From: Rhodanobacteraceae bacterium
GTDB lineage: Bacteria; Pseudomonadota; Gammaproteobacteria; Xanthomonadales; Rhodanobacteraceae
Reading direction: 5' to 3'
DNA length: 64,000 bases
NCBI GenBank assembly: GCA_030123585.1
Contig: CP126120.1
Span: 1,401,254-1,465,253 of the forward strand
Made by a program: the position numbers and the translations under genes. This document shows, piece after piece, positions 8,581 to 18,900 of this stretch. Numbering within the stretch: position 1 is the first letter of the stretch; each line of letters starts with the position of its first letter. The notes under the pieces are model-generated. The model made no database searches. It was not told the DNA's origin and saw only the letters and a list, made by a program, of their open reading frames with translations.

Positions 8581-9005
8581 ACGACACGATCCGGACTTCT
8601 TCCGCGCCCGTGCCGGTCGGCGCGTATCCGCATGCGCGCCGCGTCGGCGATCTGCTGTTCCTCTCCGGCATCGGGCCGCGCACGCCGGGCAGCGATGCGA
8701 TCCCCGGCAACGTGCACGACGCGAGCGGCAGGCTCATCGACCACGACATCGCGGCGCAGGCGCGCCAGGTTTTCGCCAACGTACGCGCAGTACTGGAAGC
8801 CAGCGGCGCACGCTGGGAAGATCTGGTGGACGTGACCGTGTTCCTCACCGACATGGCGCGCGACTTCAAGGCCTACAACGCGGTGTGGACGGAATATTTT
8901 CCCGATCCGGCATCCGCGCCCTGCCGCACCACGCTCGGGATCACCGCGCTGCCGACGCCGATCGCGATCGAACTGAAGTGCATCGCGCGGATCGGAAACC
9001 GCTGA
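8577..9005 (+). CDS. 2-aminomuconate deaminase (RidA/YjgF family)
   Basis: A 142-residue RidA-fold protein. The N-terminal half (PVPVGAYPHARRVGDLLFLSGIGPR, in short PxPVGAYPHA and LFLSGIGPR) and PGNVHD are characteristic of the aminomuconate deaminase branch (AmnD/NbaF) rather than generic RidA. This enzyme hydrolyses 2-aminomuconate to 4-oxalocrotonate/2-hydroxymuconate, the step after the semialdehyde dehydrogenase at 4804-6246. The ATG at 8577 overlaps the stop of the preceding secreted protein (ATGA). An in-frame upstream start at 8538 is less likely. Confidence 0.85.
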   Translation: MNDTIRTSSAPVPVGAYPHARRVGDLLFLSGIGPRTPGSDAIPGNVHDASGRLIDHDIAAQARQVFANVRAVLEASGARWEDLVDVTVFLTDMARDFKAYNAVWTEYFPDPASAPCRTTLGITALPTPIAIELKCIARIGNR

Positions 9006-9029
9006 GTATCCCCTGCACGCGTTCGTCGA

Positions 9030-9413
9030 TCAGAACACGCTGGGCCCCTTGGTGCCCAGCGACATCTCCGCGGCCGCGAACACCAGTCCGACCACCATCA
9101 CCACCACGCCCCACACGAACCAGCGGACCGTCGCGCGGTAATGCGGAATCTCGTGGTCCTCGACCTGCAACGAACGGAACAGCGCGACCAGTTGCATCAG
9201 CACCGAGACCACCATCAACGTGGTGGACGCCGCGAACCGCCACGACCACTCGCCCGGCGCCTCGAAGCCCCAGAAACGCAGGAAGGCGAGCGAAAAACCG
9301 ACCAGCACCGAAATCGCGGTGATGATTCCAGAGCGGTAACCGTCGGGCGTGTAGCGCGCCGGTTCATCGGCTTCCCGCCGCGATGCCGCGGCGCCCGGAT
9401 CGTGATCGCTCAT
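9030..9413 (-). CDS. Small three-helix membrane protein, unknown
   Basis: 127 residues. A hydrophilic N terminus of about 30 residues is followed by three hydrophobic segments: ITAISVLVGFSLAFLRFWGF, STTLMVVSVLMQLVALF and FVWGVVVMVVGLVFAAAEM. A strong ribosome site (GGAGGG) precedes the ATG at 9413. The gene is convergent with the aminomuconate deaminase gene, 24 bases apart, and divergent from the next small membrane protein. No family recognised; probably an inner-membrane protein of unknown role. Confidence 0.75.
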   Translation of the reverse strand: MSDHDPGAAASRREADEPARYTPDGYRSGIITAISVLVGFSLAFLRFWGFEAPGEWSWRFAASTTLMVVSVLMQLVALFRSLQVEDHEIPHYRATVRWFVWGVVVMVVGLVFAAAEMSLGTKGPSVF

Positions 9414-9618
9414 CGTTCGCCCTCCGGCCCGTCTTGCGGTGACAGGCTACCGCACATTGAGCCCTTGCGGCGGGCCGCCCGTGCTGCATGGCCGTTCGCC
9501 TTGGCGCCACGAAGCCGTGGACCGGGTATCGTATTCCATTCGAACGGTACGGCGAGACGAGCTGAACGCTCGGCAACGCAAACGATGGTTCCCCCCGAAC
9601 ACCGGAAGGAGAACGACC

Positions 9619-10029
9619 ATGCTTCGCAAATCGGTTTCGGCGTTGCTGGCTTTGACGGGTCTGCTGATCGGCCTCGGCGGATTCGGCCACAGTTTCGGGG
9701 GCCGCAAGGCGCTCGATGCCGGCCTTGCATCGCTGCCGCTCGATGCGCACACGGACAAGCTGATCTACCTCGTGTGGTATTTCTGCGGCGGCTGCATGCT
9801 GGTTTTTGGCGTGATCGTGATCTGGGCCGCATGGAAGGCCATCCGTGGGATACGGAGCGCGCTGTTCGCGTCCGGACTCGTTGGCGCCTTCTACCTGCTG
9901 ACCGGCGTGATCTCGCTCGCGTACATGCGCGAGCCGTTCTGGAGCGTGTTCGTGGTGCTGGGCGGGCTCGCGCTGGTTCTGTCGAGCGCGCTCGGTTTTG
10001 CTCCATCCGGGCGGCACACCCCATCGTGA
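9619..10029 (+). CDS. Small four-helix membrane protein, unknown
   Basis: 136 residues from the ATG at 9619, which has a very good ribosome site (GGAAGGAGAA). Four hydrophobic segments are visible: SALLALTGLLIGLGGFG, IYLVWYFCGGCMLVFGVIVIWAAW, SALFASGLVGAFYLLTGVIS and VFVVLGGLALVLSSALGF. The frame is open 60 codons further upstream, but that extension is charged and lacks a ribosome site. It ends 4 bases before the convergent amidohydrolase gene. No family recognised. Confidence 0.75.
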   Translation: MLRKSVSALLALTGLLIGLGGFGHSFGGRKALDAGLASLPLDAHTDKLIYLVWYFCGGCMLVFGVIVIWAAWKAIRGIRSALFASGLVGAFYLLTGVISLAYMREPFWSVFVVLGGLALVLSSALGFAPSGRHTPS

Positions 10030-10033
10030 ATTA

Positions 10034-10837
10034 TCAACCAGCGGCGTAATCCAGGCAGGTCTGCAGCAGCGCGCCAATCACGGCCTGCACCGGCGCAGCA
10101 CGCTCGGGCAGGTATTCGAAACTGTCCTCGTCCATGTAGGTGCACTGGGCGAGTTCCAGTTGCACCGCTTCGACGCCGGCTGCCGGCTGGCCGTAGTGGC
10201 GCGTGATGTAGCCGCCCTTGAAGCGGCCGTTGACGACGTGGCTGTAGCGGCCGGTGGCGCCGTCGGCGTGTTCGCGCAGGACGTCGGTCAACAGTCCCTG
10301 CAAGGCGTGCGAGCAACTCGCGCCGGCGGCGGTGCCAAGATTGAAATCCGGCAACTGTCCGTCGAAGAACAGCGGCACGCGGCTCCTGATCGAATGCCCG
10401 TCCCACAGCACCACGCGCGCGTGCAATGCGCGCATCCGCGCCAGCTCGCCCGCCAGCGCATCGTGGTACGGCTGCCAGTACATCGCCTTGCGCAACGCGA
10501 TTTCCCTTGCGCCCGGCTCGTCGCCGGCCGCGTAGATCGGTTCGCCCGCGAAGGTCGTGACCGGCACCAGCGCGGTCTCGCTGCGGCCGGGATACAGCGC
10601 GTGGCCTTCAGGGTCGCGGTTCAGGTCCGCGACGTAACGCGACCAGCGCGGCGCGATCACCGACGCGCCGAGTTCGCGCGCGAACGCGTACAGCTTGCCC
10701 ACGTGCCAGTCGGTGTCCGGCACCCGCTTGCCCACCACGCTGATCCGCGCGGAGACGGCCGCCGGCAACGCCGTGCCGTCGTGCGGCAGGCTGATCAGCA
10801 GCGGCGTTGTGCCCTGGTGTAGCGTGAAATCCGGCAT
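10034..10837 (-). CDS. hutG: N-formylglutamate amidohydrolase
   Basis: A 267-residue cytoplasmic metal-dependent hydrolase that releases glutamate and formate from N-formylglutamate, the last step of one histidine degradation route. Family features: LISLPHDGTALP near the N terminus, DTDWHVGKLY, LNRDPEG, VVLWDGHSIRS and the C-terminal VQLELAQCTYMDE. Length is normal. No other hut genes are in the window, so a separate role (for example with other N-formyl amino acids) cannot be excluded. It is transcribed away from the glucan synthase gene, sharing a 96-base divergent promoter region. Confidence 0.9.
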   Translation of the reverse strand: MPDFTLHQGTTPLLISLPHDGTALPAAVSARISVVGKRVPDTDWHVGKLYAFARELGASVIAPRWSRYVADLNRDPEGHALYPGRSETALVPVTTFAGEPIYAAGDEPGAREIALRKAMYWQPYHDALAGELARMRALHARVVLWDGHSIRSRVPLFFDGQLPDFNLGTAAGASCSHALQGLLTDVLREHADGATGRYSHVVNGRFKGGYITRHYGQPAAGVEAVQLELAQCTYMDEDSFEYLPERAAPVQAVIGALLQTCLDYAAG

Positions 10838-10933
10838 CGCCTCATTCTAACCCTCTCTTCAATTTGCAAAATCTTCAGGCCCGTTCCCTTACCCTACGCG
10901 GTTTGTACGGCCACCGGCCAGTCGGGACGATCC

Positions 10934-13618
10934 TTGAACCAGCCACTCGCCATCGACGCACGACCGCGCCGCGCAACGGCTTTCGCGGCGGCGGTGCTGC
11001 TGGCGTTGCTGGTGGCTGCGCTGAACTTCGTGCTGTGGGCCGGGGCCGATCGTCCGACCAACGTGGTGCCGTGGGACGGCCAGGTCGCCGGTTTCGCGTA
11101 CAGTCCGTTCCAGCGCTACCAAAGCCCGATGAACGGCACTTTCCCGACCGACCAGGATGTCGATGCCGACCTCGCGCTGATGGCCAAACACACCCGCCGG
11201 GTGCGCGTGTACTCGGTGTTGCAGTACCCCGAGATCCCGCGCCTGGCGATGAAATACCACCTCGACGTGATGGCGGGCGCGTGGCTGGATCGCCGTACCG
11301 ACAACAACGAGAAGGAGATCGATGCGCTGATCGCGCAGGCACGGCGCTGGCCCGACATCAAGCGCGTCGAGGTCGGCAACGAGGTGCTGCTGCGCAACGA
11401 CATGAAGCCGGAAAAACTGATGGCGTACCTCGACCGCGTGCGCGCCGCGGTCCGCCAGCCGGTTTCGACCGCCGAACCCTGGGCCATCTGGGAGAAATAC
11501 CCCGAGCTCGTCCAGCACGTCGATTTCATCACCGTGCACCTGCTGCCGTACTGGGACGGCGTGCCGCGCAAGGACGCGATCGGCACCGCGCTGCTGCATT
11601 ACCAGCGCCTGCAGCAGCTCTATCCGCACAAGCGCATCGTGATCGGCGAGGTCGGCTGGCCGTCGAACGGCAACCGCATCCAGTTCGCCAGGCCGTCCAT
11701 CGAAAACGAGGCGATCTTCCTGCGCGACTGGTTCCAGGTCGCGCGCGCGCAGCACCTCGACTACTACGTGATGGAAGCCATCGACCAGCCGTGGAAGCAG
11801 CAGGTTTCGGGCGGCGTCGAGGCGTACTGGGGCGTGTTCAACGCCAACCGCCAGATGAAGTTCCCGATGACCGGGCCGGTGCTGGAAGATCCGACCTGGC
11901 CGTGGAAGGCGCTGGCGTCCGGACTGCTGGCGCTGATCCCGATGGTGTGGTTCGCGTGGCGCTTTGCGCGCTTCAAGCCGGCCGGACGCTTCGTGTTCCT
12001 GTGCCTGATCCAGCTCGCCGCCGCGCTGATCGTGTGGTCGGCGACGGTGCCGTTCCAGTTCTACCTCGACGTGGTGGACTGGGGCATGCTGATCGTGCTG
12101 TTCCCGGCGCAATTGGCGATCCTCGCGATCCTGCTGATCAACGGCTTCGAATTCGTCGAGGTGCTGTGGCGCAGGAAGTGGCTGCGCCATTTCGGCCTGC
12201 TCGAACCCGACCCGCCGGAACAACAGCCGTTCGTGTCGATCCACCTCGCCTGCCACAACGAACCGCCGGACATGGTGATCGCGACGCTCGATTCGCTGGC
12301 CGAACTCGACTACCGAAATTTCGAAGTGCTGGTGATCGACAACAACACCAGGGACGAGGCGGTGTGGAAGCCGGTCGAACAGCGCTGCGCGGAACTGGGC
12401 GAGCGCTTCCGCTTCTTCCACCTCGACCCGTGGCCCGGCTTCAAGGCCGGCGCGCTCAACTACGGATTGAAGCAGACCGATCCGCGCGCGGACATCATCG
12501 CGGTGGTCGATGCGGACTACGTGGTGCGCAAGGATTGGCTGGCTGCGCTGACCGGCTATTTCCACGACCGCAACGTCGCGGTGGTGCAATGCCCGCAGGC
12601 ACACCGCGATTACATGACCAACGCGTTCCGGCGCATGACCAACTGGGAGTTCGACGGCTTCTTCCGGATCGGCATGCACCACCGCAACGAACGCAACGCG
12701 ATCATCCAGCACGGCACCATGACGATGGTGCGGCGCGTGGCGCTGGAAGGTACCGGCGGCTGGTCGGAATGGACCATCTGCGAGGACGCCGAGCTCGGCC
12801 TGCGCCTGATGCACGCGGGCTACGAAACCGTGTATGTCGACGAACTGATGGGCAAGGGCCTGACGCCCGCCGACTTCCGCGCCTACAAGAGCCAGCGCTA
12901 CCGCTGGGCGTTCGGCGCGATGCAGATATTGAAAGGCCGCTGGAACTGGATGGTGAAGAAGGGCCCGCTCAGCGCCGGCCAGCGCTTCCATTTCCTCACC
13001 GGCTGGTTCTCGTGGTTCGCCGACGCGCTGCACATGGTGTTCACCCTGATGGCGCTGGGCTGGACCGCGGGCATGTTGCTCGCGCCCACCCTCTTCAGCC
13101 TGCCGATGCGGCTGTTCCTGATTCCGGTGATGGGCTTCTTCGTCGCCAAGGCCGTATTCGGCATCGTGCTGTACCGCGCGCGCGTGCCGTGCGGCTGGCG
13201 CGACACGTTGATGGCGTCGATCGCCAGCATGGGCCTGTCGCACGCGATCGCGCGCGGCATCTGGAACGGTTTGATCCACCAGAAGACCGCGTTCGTGCGC
13301 ACGGCGAAAAGCCGGCGCCTGTCGGGCGGCGCGGCCGGCGCGCTGGGTCCCGTGCGCGAGGAACTGCTGATGTCGATCGCGCTGATCCTCGCGATCGTCG
13401 GCATGGCGCTCGACTTCGGTTCGCGCTATATCGAGGGCCAGTTGTGGATGGTGATCCTGGGCGCGCAAGCCGTGCCCTACCTGTCCGCGCTGGTCGGCGC
13501 GCTCGTGGCACACTACGCGCACGACAAGCCGGCGCCGGCGACGCAGATGGAATCGACGCCCGCGGACAGGAAAGCCACGCATGCAGAGCCGGTCGAGGCC
13601 CGCAGCGCCGCGACGTGA
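10934..13618 (+). CDS. GH17-like/GT2 fusion, beta-(1,3)-glucan synthase of NdvB type
   Basis: An 894-residue membrane protein. Residues about 15-40 form a first membrane helix; residues about 45-310 resemble a family 17 glycoside hydrolase, with the two expected catalytic Glu in VEVGNEVLL (about 148) and VIGEVGWPSNGN (about 238), so this domain may be active. After three membrane helices a family 2 glycosyltransferase follows with DxD in VVDADYVV (about 525), ED in CEDAELGL (about 615) and QRYRW (about 654), then C-terminal membrane helices. The same order of domains occurs in Pseudomonas NdvB-type enzymes that build and transglycosylate beta-1,3-glucans in the periplasm. The start is read as TTG at 10934 with a weak ribosome site. 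Confidence 0.86.
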   Translation: MNQPLAIDARPRRATAFAAAVLLALLVAALNFVLWAGADRPTNVVPWDGQVAGFAYSPFQRYQSPMNGTFPTDQDVDADLALMAKHTRRVRVYSVLQYPEIPRLAMKYHLDVMAGAWLDRRTDNNEKEIDALIAQARRWPDIKRVEVGNEVLLRNDMKPEKLMAYLDRVRAAVRQPVSTAEPWAIWEKYPELVQHVDFITVHLLPYWDGVPRKDAIGTALLHYQRLQQLYPHKRIVIGEVGWPSNGNRIQFARPSIENEAIFLRDWFQVARAQHLDYYVMEAIDQPWKQQVSGGVEAYWGVFNANRQMKFPMTGPVLEDPTWPWKALASGLLALIPMVWFAWRFARFKPAGRFVFLCLIQLAAALIVWSATVPFQFYLDVVDWGMLIVLFPAQLAILAILLINGFEFVEVLWRRKWLRHFGLLEPDPPEQQPFVSIHLACHNEPPDMVIATLDSLAELDYRNFEVLVIDNNTRDEAVWKPVEQRCAELGERFRFFHLDPWPGFKAGALNYGLKQTDPRADIIAVVDADYVVRKDWLAALTGYFHDRNVAVVQCPQAHRDYMTNAFRRMTNWEFDGFFRIGMHHRNERNAIIQHGTMTMVRRVALEGTGGWSEWTICEDAELGLRLMHAGYETVYVDELMGKGLTPADFRAYKSQRYRWAFGAMQILKGRWNWMVKKGPLSAGQRFHFLTGWFSWFADALHMVFTLMALGWTAGMLLAPTLFSLPMRLFLIPVMGFFVAKAVFGIVLYRARVPCGWRDTLMASIASMGLSHAIARGIWNGLIHQKTAFVRTAKSRRLSGGAAGALGPVREELLMSIALILAIVGMALDFGSRYIEGQLWMVILGAQAVPYLSALVGALVAHYAHDKPAPATQMESTPADRKATHAEPVEARSAAT

Positions 13619-14224
13619 CACGCAAGGATCGATGTGGACGGACGACGCACATGCAGGCAGGGATTGGTGCGGCGCGACGCGTGCCGATCCGGTTTGACCT
13701 GTCGATTGCTGTGCGGACAGAACGACATCCCTGTCTTGATTCCGTTCGGCTCCAGCCGAGCGGGCTACTTTTGTTTCGGCAAAAATAGCCCAAACCATTG
13801 CGCCGGGTGTGTGTCGCTTTCACGCCGGCCATCCGTGGCCTCGTTCGTGGCGAGATCACAAGATCAGCTTCGACAGGGCTGCGCGCAGACTGCATCGGCA
13901 GGACTGCCGATGCGAACGCCACAGGCGGCCCGAAGGGCGAGCCACAGGGATGTGGCGAGTCATGCGCGCCAATCGGGGCCCCTCGGACGCGGCGAGCGGA
14001 CGACGGAAAAGTCCGAAGGATGGCCCGCAGGATGCGGGCCGGTTCGCCGCCGGGACATGGACGTGCCGTCGGCGAACCCCGGCGCCGCGAACGGACCCGC
14101 AGCACATGGATGTGCGAAGGGCGCGTCCGCGGGGTCGCCTTCTCTTTGGCCACTTTCTCTTGGCGACGCAAGAGAAAGTGGCACGCCCGCCCGGGAGGCG
14201 GGCGGAAAAAGGACAGGGACGTCG
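13619..14224. repeat. Hairpin-rich intergenic spacer upstream of tamA
   Basis: About 600 bases without a convincing gene. It holds several short perfect hairpins with GGA-type loops: GCCACA/TGTGGC at 13941-13956, GGCCCGCA/TGCGGGCC at 14022-14040 and GCACA/TGTGC at 14102-14115, and a strong 13-base stem CCACTTTCTCTTG/CAAGAGAAAGTGG around a 6-base loop at 14150-14181. The first 150 bases after the glucan synthase gene show nothing further. The open frame that runs from 13634 into tamA is composed of this repeat and is not treated as coding. Confidence 0.65.
14150..14181. repeat. Perfect 13-bp stem-loop upstream of tamA
   Basis: CCACTTTCTCTTG and CAAGAGAAAGTGG are exact reverse complements separated by GCGACG. 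The stem lies 44 bases before the tamA start codon. Its AT-rich arms stand out in this GC-rich region. It is probably part of a repeated intergenic element; an attenuator or mRNA-stabilising role for tamAB is possible. Confidence 0.7.
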
Positions 14225-15994
14225 ATGTTGGCAAGATCACGCGCGTGGTCACTCTTGGTACTGGCGCTGCTCGCGCTCGCTTGCGCGCAAGGCGTGCGCG
14301 CCGACACCTTGAAGGTCGTCGTCAGCGGCGCCGACAAGGAACTCGCCGACGCCGTGCGCGCGCACCTGACCGCGAGTCAATACGCGAACCGCAAGGACGT
14401 CAGCGCCACCCAGGCGCGCGTGCTCGCCGACGACGCGCGCGAGCAGGCCGCCAAGGCGCTGCAACCGTACGGTTATTACAACGCCAGGGTCGACAGCCAG
14501 CTTGCGCAGCAGGGCGGCGCATGGGTGGTCAGCATCGAGGTCGCGCCGGGTCCCGTCACCAGGGTCGCGACGCTCGACGTGCAGGTGCCGGACATCGCGC
14601 TGAAACTGCCGCCGGTGCGCCGCGCGGTGCGCGCCTTCCATCCGCGCGCGGGCGAACGCATGGACGATGCGACCTACGAGGCCTCCAAGGCCGCGATCGG
14701 CAGCGCCCTGTTCGAAACCGGCTGGCTGGACGCCAAGGCGACCGAGCACAAGGTCGAGGTGACGCGCGCCGACAACCGCGCCGCGATCCATCTGCACTAC
14801 AGCGTCGGCGAACGCTACAAGCTCGGCGCGGTGACGTTCGAAGGCTCGCAGTTCCGTCCGGGCTTCCTGCAGCGCTACGTGCCCTGGGAATCCGGCGACT
14901 GGTATTCGCAGTCGAGCCTGCTCGATCTGCAGCAGGCGCTGAACGACGCGGATTATTTCTCGATCGTCGATGTCGAACCCGAAGTTTCCAAGGCCAAGGA
15001 TCACGTGGTGCCGGTGAAGGTCGTCGTCGCGCCCGCCAAACGCACCGTCTATACCACCGGCATCTTCGTCGGCACCGACACCGGCCCCGGCGTGCGCGCC
15101 GGCATCAAGCGGCGCTGGATCAATAGCCGCGGCCACACGCTCGACAACCAAGTGCTGATCGCGCAGCGCCTGAAAACCGCGCAGGTCGTATACGGCATTC
15201 CGCGTCCCGGCCACGATCACGCCATTTTCAACCTCGGCATCGGCTACCGCGACGAGAACACCAAGACTTCGGTGTCGCGCACGTTCTCGCTCGCCGCCAA
15301 CGAAACCCGCGACTGGCACGGATGGGTGCGCACCATCGGCGTGCACCTGCTCTCCGGCACCTTCACCGTCGGCAATTCGCGCGGCAACATCAATATCCCC
15401 GGCATCGAGCGCGGCAGCAGCACCCTGATCTACCCCGAAATCGGCCTGACCAAAAAGGTCGCGGACAATCCACTGTTCGTGCGCAAGGGTTATTCGGTCA
15501 ACCTGATCGCACGGGCCGGCCCCGGCATCGACACGCGCTTCGCGCAGATGCTCGCCGACGTCACCTGGATCCACGCGCTCGGCCGCAACGACCGGCTGAT
15601 CCTGCGCGGCAACGCCGGCATCACCAGCGTCGCGGATTTCAGCAAGCTGCCGCCGGAACTGCGCTTCTTCGTGGGCGGCGACCGCTCGATCCGCGGCTAC
15701 GCGTATCAGGCGATCGGGCCGCGCAACAACTACGGGCTGGTGGTCGGCGGCCAACGGCTGCTGGTCGGCAGCGCCACCGTCGAACATTACTTCAACCGCG
15801 ACTGGGGCATCGCCGCGTTCGTCGATTCCGGCGACGCGTTCGACGGCACCGATTTCCACGCGCGCACTGGTGCGGGCCTCGGCCTGCGCTGGCGCTCACC
15901 GGTCGGGATGGTGCGCATCGATATCGGCGTGCCGATCAACGATCCCTACTACCACGGTGCGCAACTGCACATCGTCATAGGACCTGACCTGTGA
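14225..15994 (+). CDS. tamA: Translocation and assembly module outer-membrane protein TamA
   Basis: Omp85-family outer-membrane barrel that together with TamB inserts or transports envelope components. From ATG 14225 the 589 residues begin with a signal peptide (SLLVLALLALACAQGVRA), followed by three POTRA-type domains (about 25-270) and a C-terminal 16-strand barrel region with the Omp85 lid motif in FFVGGDRSIRGYAY and a terminal strand ending VIGPDL. The ATG choice rests on the signal peptide; the frame is open upstream but only through the repeat. The GTG of tamB overlaps its stop by 4 bases, so the two are co-translated. Confidence 0.94.
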   Translation: MLARSRAWSLLVLALLALACAQGVRADTLKVVVSGADKELADAVRAHLTASQYANRKDVSATQARVLADDAREQAAKALQPYGYYNARVDSQLAQQGGAWVVSIEVAPGPVTRVATLDVQVPDIALKLPPVRRAVRAFHPRAGERMDDATYEASKAAIGSALFETGWLDAKATEHKVEVTRADNRAAIHLHYSVGERYKLGAVTFEGSQFRPGFLQRYVPWESGDWYSQSSLLDLQQALNDADYFSIVDVEPEVSKAKDHVVPVKVVVAPAKRTVYTTGIFVGTDTGPGVRAGIKRRWINSRGHTLDNQVLIAQRLKTAQVVYGIPRPGHDHAIFNLGIGYRDENTKTSVSRTFSLAANETRDWHGWVRTIGVHLLSGTFTVGNSRGNINIPGIERGSSTLIYPEIGLTKKVADNPLFVRKGYSVNLIARAGPGIDTRFAQMLADVTWIHALGRNDRLILRGNAGITSVADFSKLPPELRFFVGGDRSIRGYAYQAIGPRNNYGLVVGGQRLLVGSATVEHYFNRDWGIAAFVDSGDAFDGTDFHARTGAGLGLRWRSPVGMVRIDIGVPINDPYYHGAQLHIVIGPDL

Positions 15995-18900
15995 CCCGCG
16001 CACGCAAATGGCTGATCGGCATCGGCGCTGCCATTGGCGCGCTGATCGTCGTGCTGGTCGCACTGGTGGCGTGGTTGCTGTACACGCCGTCGGGCTTGCG
16101 TTTCGCACTGGACCGCGGTGTCGCGCTGATGCACGGGCAATTCGCGTACGCCCGCGCGGGCGGCACGCTTGCGGGCACGACCACCATCGAGGGCCTGCGT
16201 TATCACACCGGCGACGGCACGAAGATCGCGATTGCACACGCCACCGTCGATCTGCGCCCGTGGGCCTTGCTGGGCCATACGCTGCACGTCACGCGCACAC
16301 GCATCGACGGCATCACGCTCGATCTGGCGCCTTCGAAACCATCCAGCCAGTCATCCGCCTTTTCGCTGAAGCCGCCGCTTGCGATCGTGCTGGATGACAC
16401 GCAACTCACGCGCATCGCCGTCAACGAAGATGGCAAACACACCTTCGCCGCCGACAGCCTCGTGCTGGCCGGCAAGTGGAGCAGCGAGCAGCTTGTGGTC
16501 AAGCGACTCACGCTGCGCGCGCCCGCGGGCCACGCCGAACTCGAGGGCGCGCTGGCGATCGCGCGCGGCTATCCCGGCCACGGCAAGGCCAGCATCGACT
16601 GGACGCAGGACGGCGTGCGCTACACCGGCGACATCGCGACACAATCCGATGGCAAGACGGCACGCCTGAATGCGGCGCTGACCGCACCCGTGCGCCTCAA
16701 GCTGGATGCCTCGCTGGCCCTGGACGCCAGACACGCGTGGACGCTGTGGCTGCAGGCGCCGACGTTCGACGCGCGCGCGCTGCCGGCGCTGCCTGCTTCG
16801 CTGAAGACACTGGCACTGGATCTGCGCGGCACGGGCGATGAGCGCGGCGGGAAGCTCGAAGGCAGCGTGATCGCCAACGGCCATGTCGCGCTGATCGATC
16901 CGGCGCAATTCGCTTACGACGGCAAGACGCTGACACTCGATCCGTTGCGCCTGCGTTCGCCCGCGATGCCGGGCGTCGTCCGCGCCACCGGCGTCGTGCA
17001 TTTCGATGCCAAGCCCATGACCGCAGCGCTCGACGTGGACTGGCGCGACGTGCAACTGCCCGCCGATCTCGCGGGCCAGCCGCTGGCGACGCATGGCGGC
17101 GTGCATGTCGAAGGCAGCGCGGAGCGCTTCGCGCTGAAGGGCGCACTGGCGATCGGACCGCCCGATCGCCTCGCGAACCTCGACGTCGACCTCGCCGGCA
17201 CGCCGCAGGCGATCCGGTTGAACGCGCTGAAACTGGTCCAGAAGAACGGCGGTCTGAACGCACGTGGCAGCATCGGGCTGCAGCCGCGGGTCAGCTGGAA
17301 GCTCGATGCAGTCGCACGAAAACTCGATCCCGGCGCGCTCCTCGCCGGCTGGGATGGCGCGCTGGATTTCACGCTGGCCACTGCAGGCAAGCTCACTCCG
17401 CAGGGCCCCGAAGCCACACTGAAACTGGACAAAGCGGGCGGGACCCTGCGCGGACGCAGCATCGCCGGCAGCAAGGCCGACCTCAGGATAGTGCCCGGCA
17501 ACCTGCTGGACGGTTCGCTGCTGCTGGTCGCGGGCGGCAGCCGGATCCAGGCGCAAGGCACGGGCGGCCGGCAGACCAACGCGACGGTCGATCTCGACAT
17601 CGCCTCGCTGGGCGACTGGCTGCCGAACGCAACCGGCGCCCTGCGCGGGCAATTCACCGTCAAGGGCGCCTGGCCGAAGCTTGCGGTCGCGGGCCGGCTG
17701 CAGGGAACCGGGCTGGACGTGGACGCACGCCGCATCAATGCGCTGCAACTCACCGCCGCGATCCCCAACCTCGCCCAGCCCGGGGGCCAGCTCGATCTCG
17801 CGCTGCACGGTGTGCACGCCGCGGGCCTCGACTTCGACAGCGTGCAGTTGCAAGGCAGCGGCAACGCCGGCTCGCACCATCTGCAATTGAGCGCGCACGG
17901 CAAACAACTGGGCGCCGCGCTCGCGTTGCAGGGAAGCTGGCAGGACAAGACGAAACGCTGGACCGGCACGCTGAGCGGCGTCGAACTTTCGCCACAGGGC
18001 ATGCCGAAGTGGCGCCAGCAGCAAGCCAGCAACATCACCTGGCAGAACGGCGCGCTGGCGCTGTCGCAGTTCTGCCTGACCGCCGGCGCACCGCAACTGT
18101 GCCTCTCCGCCAACCGCGATGCGAAAGGTGCGATGACGGCGAAATACGATCTGCGACACCTGCCGCTGCAACTGCTGGCGACGCTCGCATCGGGATCCGA
18201 TCCGTTGCAGGCCAGCGGCGAAATCTCGGGCACGGGCCAACTCAGCGTCGCCGCCAACGGCGCGCTCAACGGCAACGCCAGCCTTGCCGCAAGCGCAGGC
18301 CACATCGCCTACGCCTCGAACCCGGGCCGCCCGCTGCTCGCGTGGTCCAGCATCACCGCCAACGCCGAAGCAACGGGCGCGAACCAGCACGTGCGCCTGC
18401 ACGGCGCGTTGAGCGACGGCGGCCATGTCGATGGCGACATCACGGTCAGCGGCGCGAATCGCGCGCTGCATGGCACAGTCGATGCGGAACTGCGCAGCCT
18501 GGCTTTCCTCGAAGCGCTGTCGCCCGAGATCGCGAACGTGCATGGCGCGCTGGCCGGAAGCCTGCAGCTTGCGGGCAGGCTGGCCGCGCCGCAGTTCCAG
18601 GGCCGCATCCAGACGCAGGGCTTTTCCGCGGAGCTGCCGCGCGCGGGATTGAAATTGCACGATGGCCAATTCGCCATCGCGGGCGATCCGCAAGGCCACC
18701 TCGCGATCACCGGGCAACTGGCTTCCGGCCAAGGCGTGCTGCACATCGACGGCAGCACCGGCCTCGCCGCCGACGCGCCGCTGAAGCTGGACATCAAGGG
18801 CGACAACGTGCTGGTGGCGGACATCCCTGCCGCACACGTGGTGGCGTCGCCCGACCTGCACATTGCACGCGCGAACGGCGTGTTCGCGTTGACCGGCAGC

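Noticed and set aside
13634..14224. N-terminal extension of tamA by 197 codons
   Set aside because: The extension translates the hairpin-rich spacer; a proper signal peptide starts at 14225.
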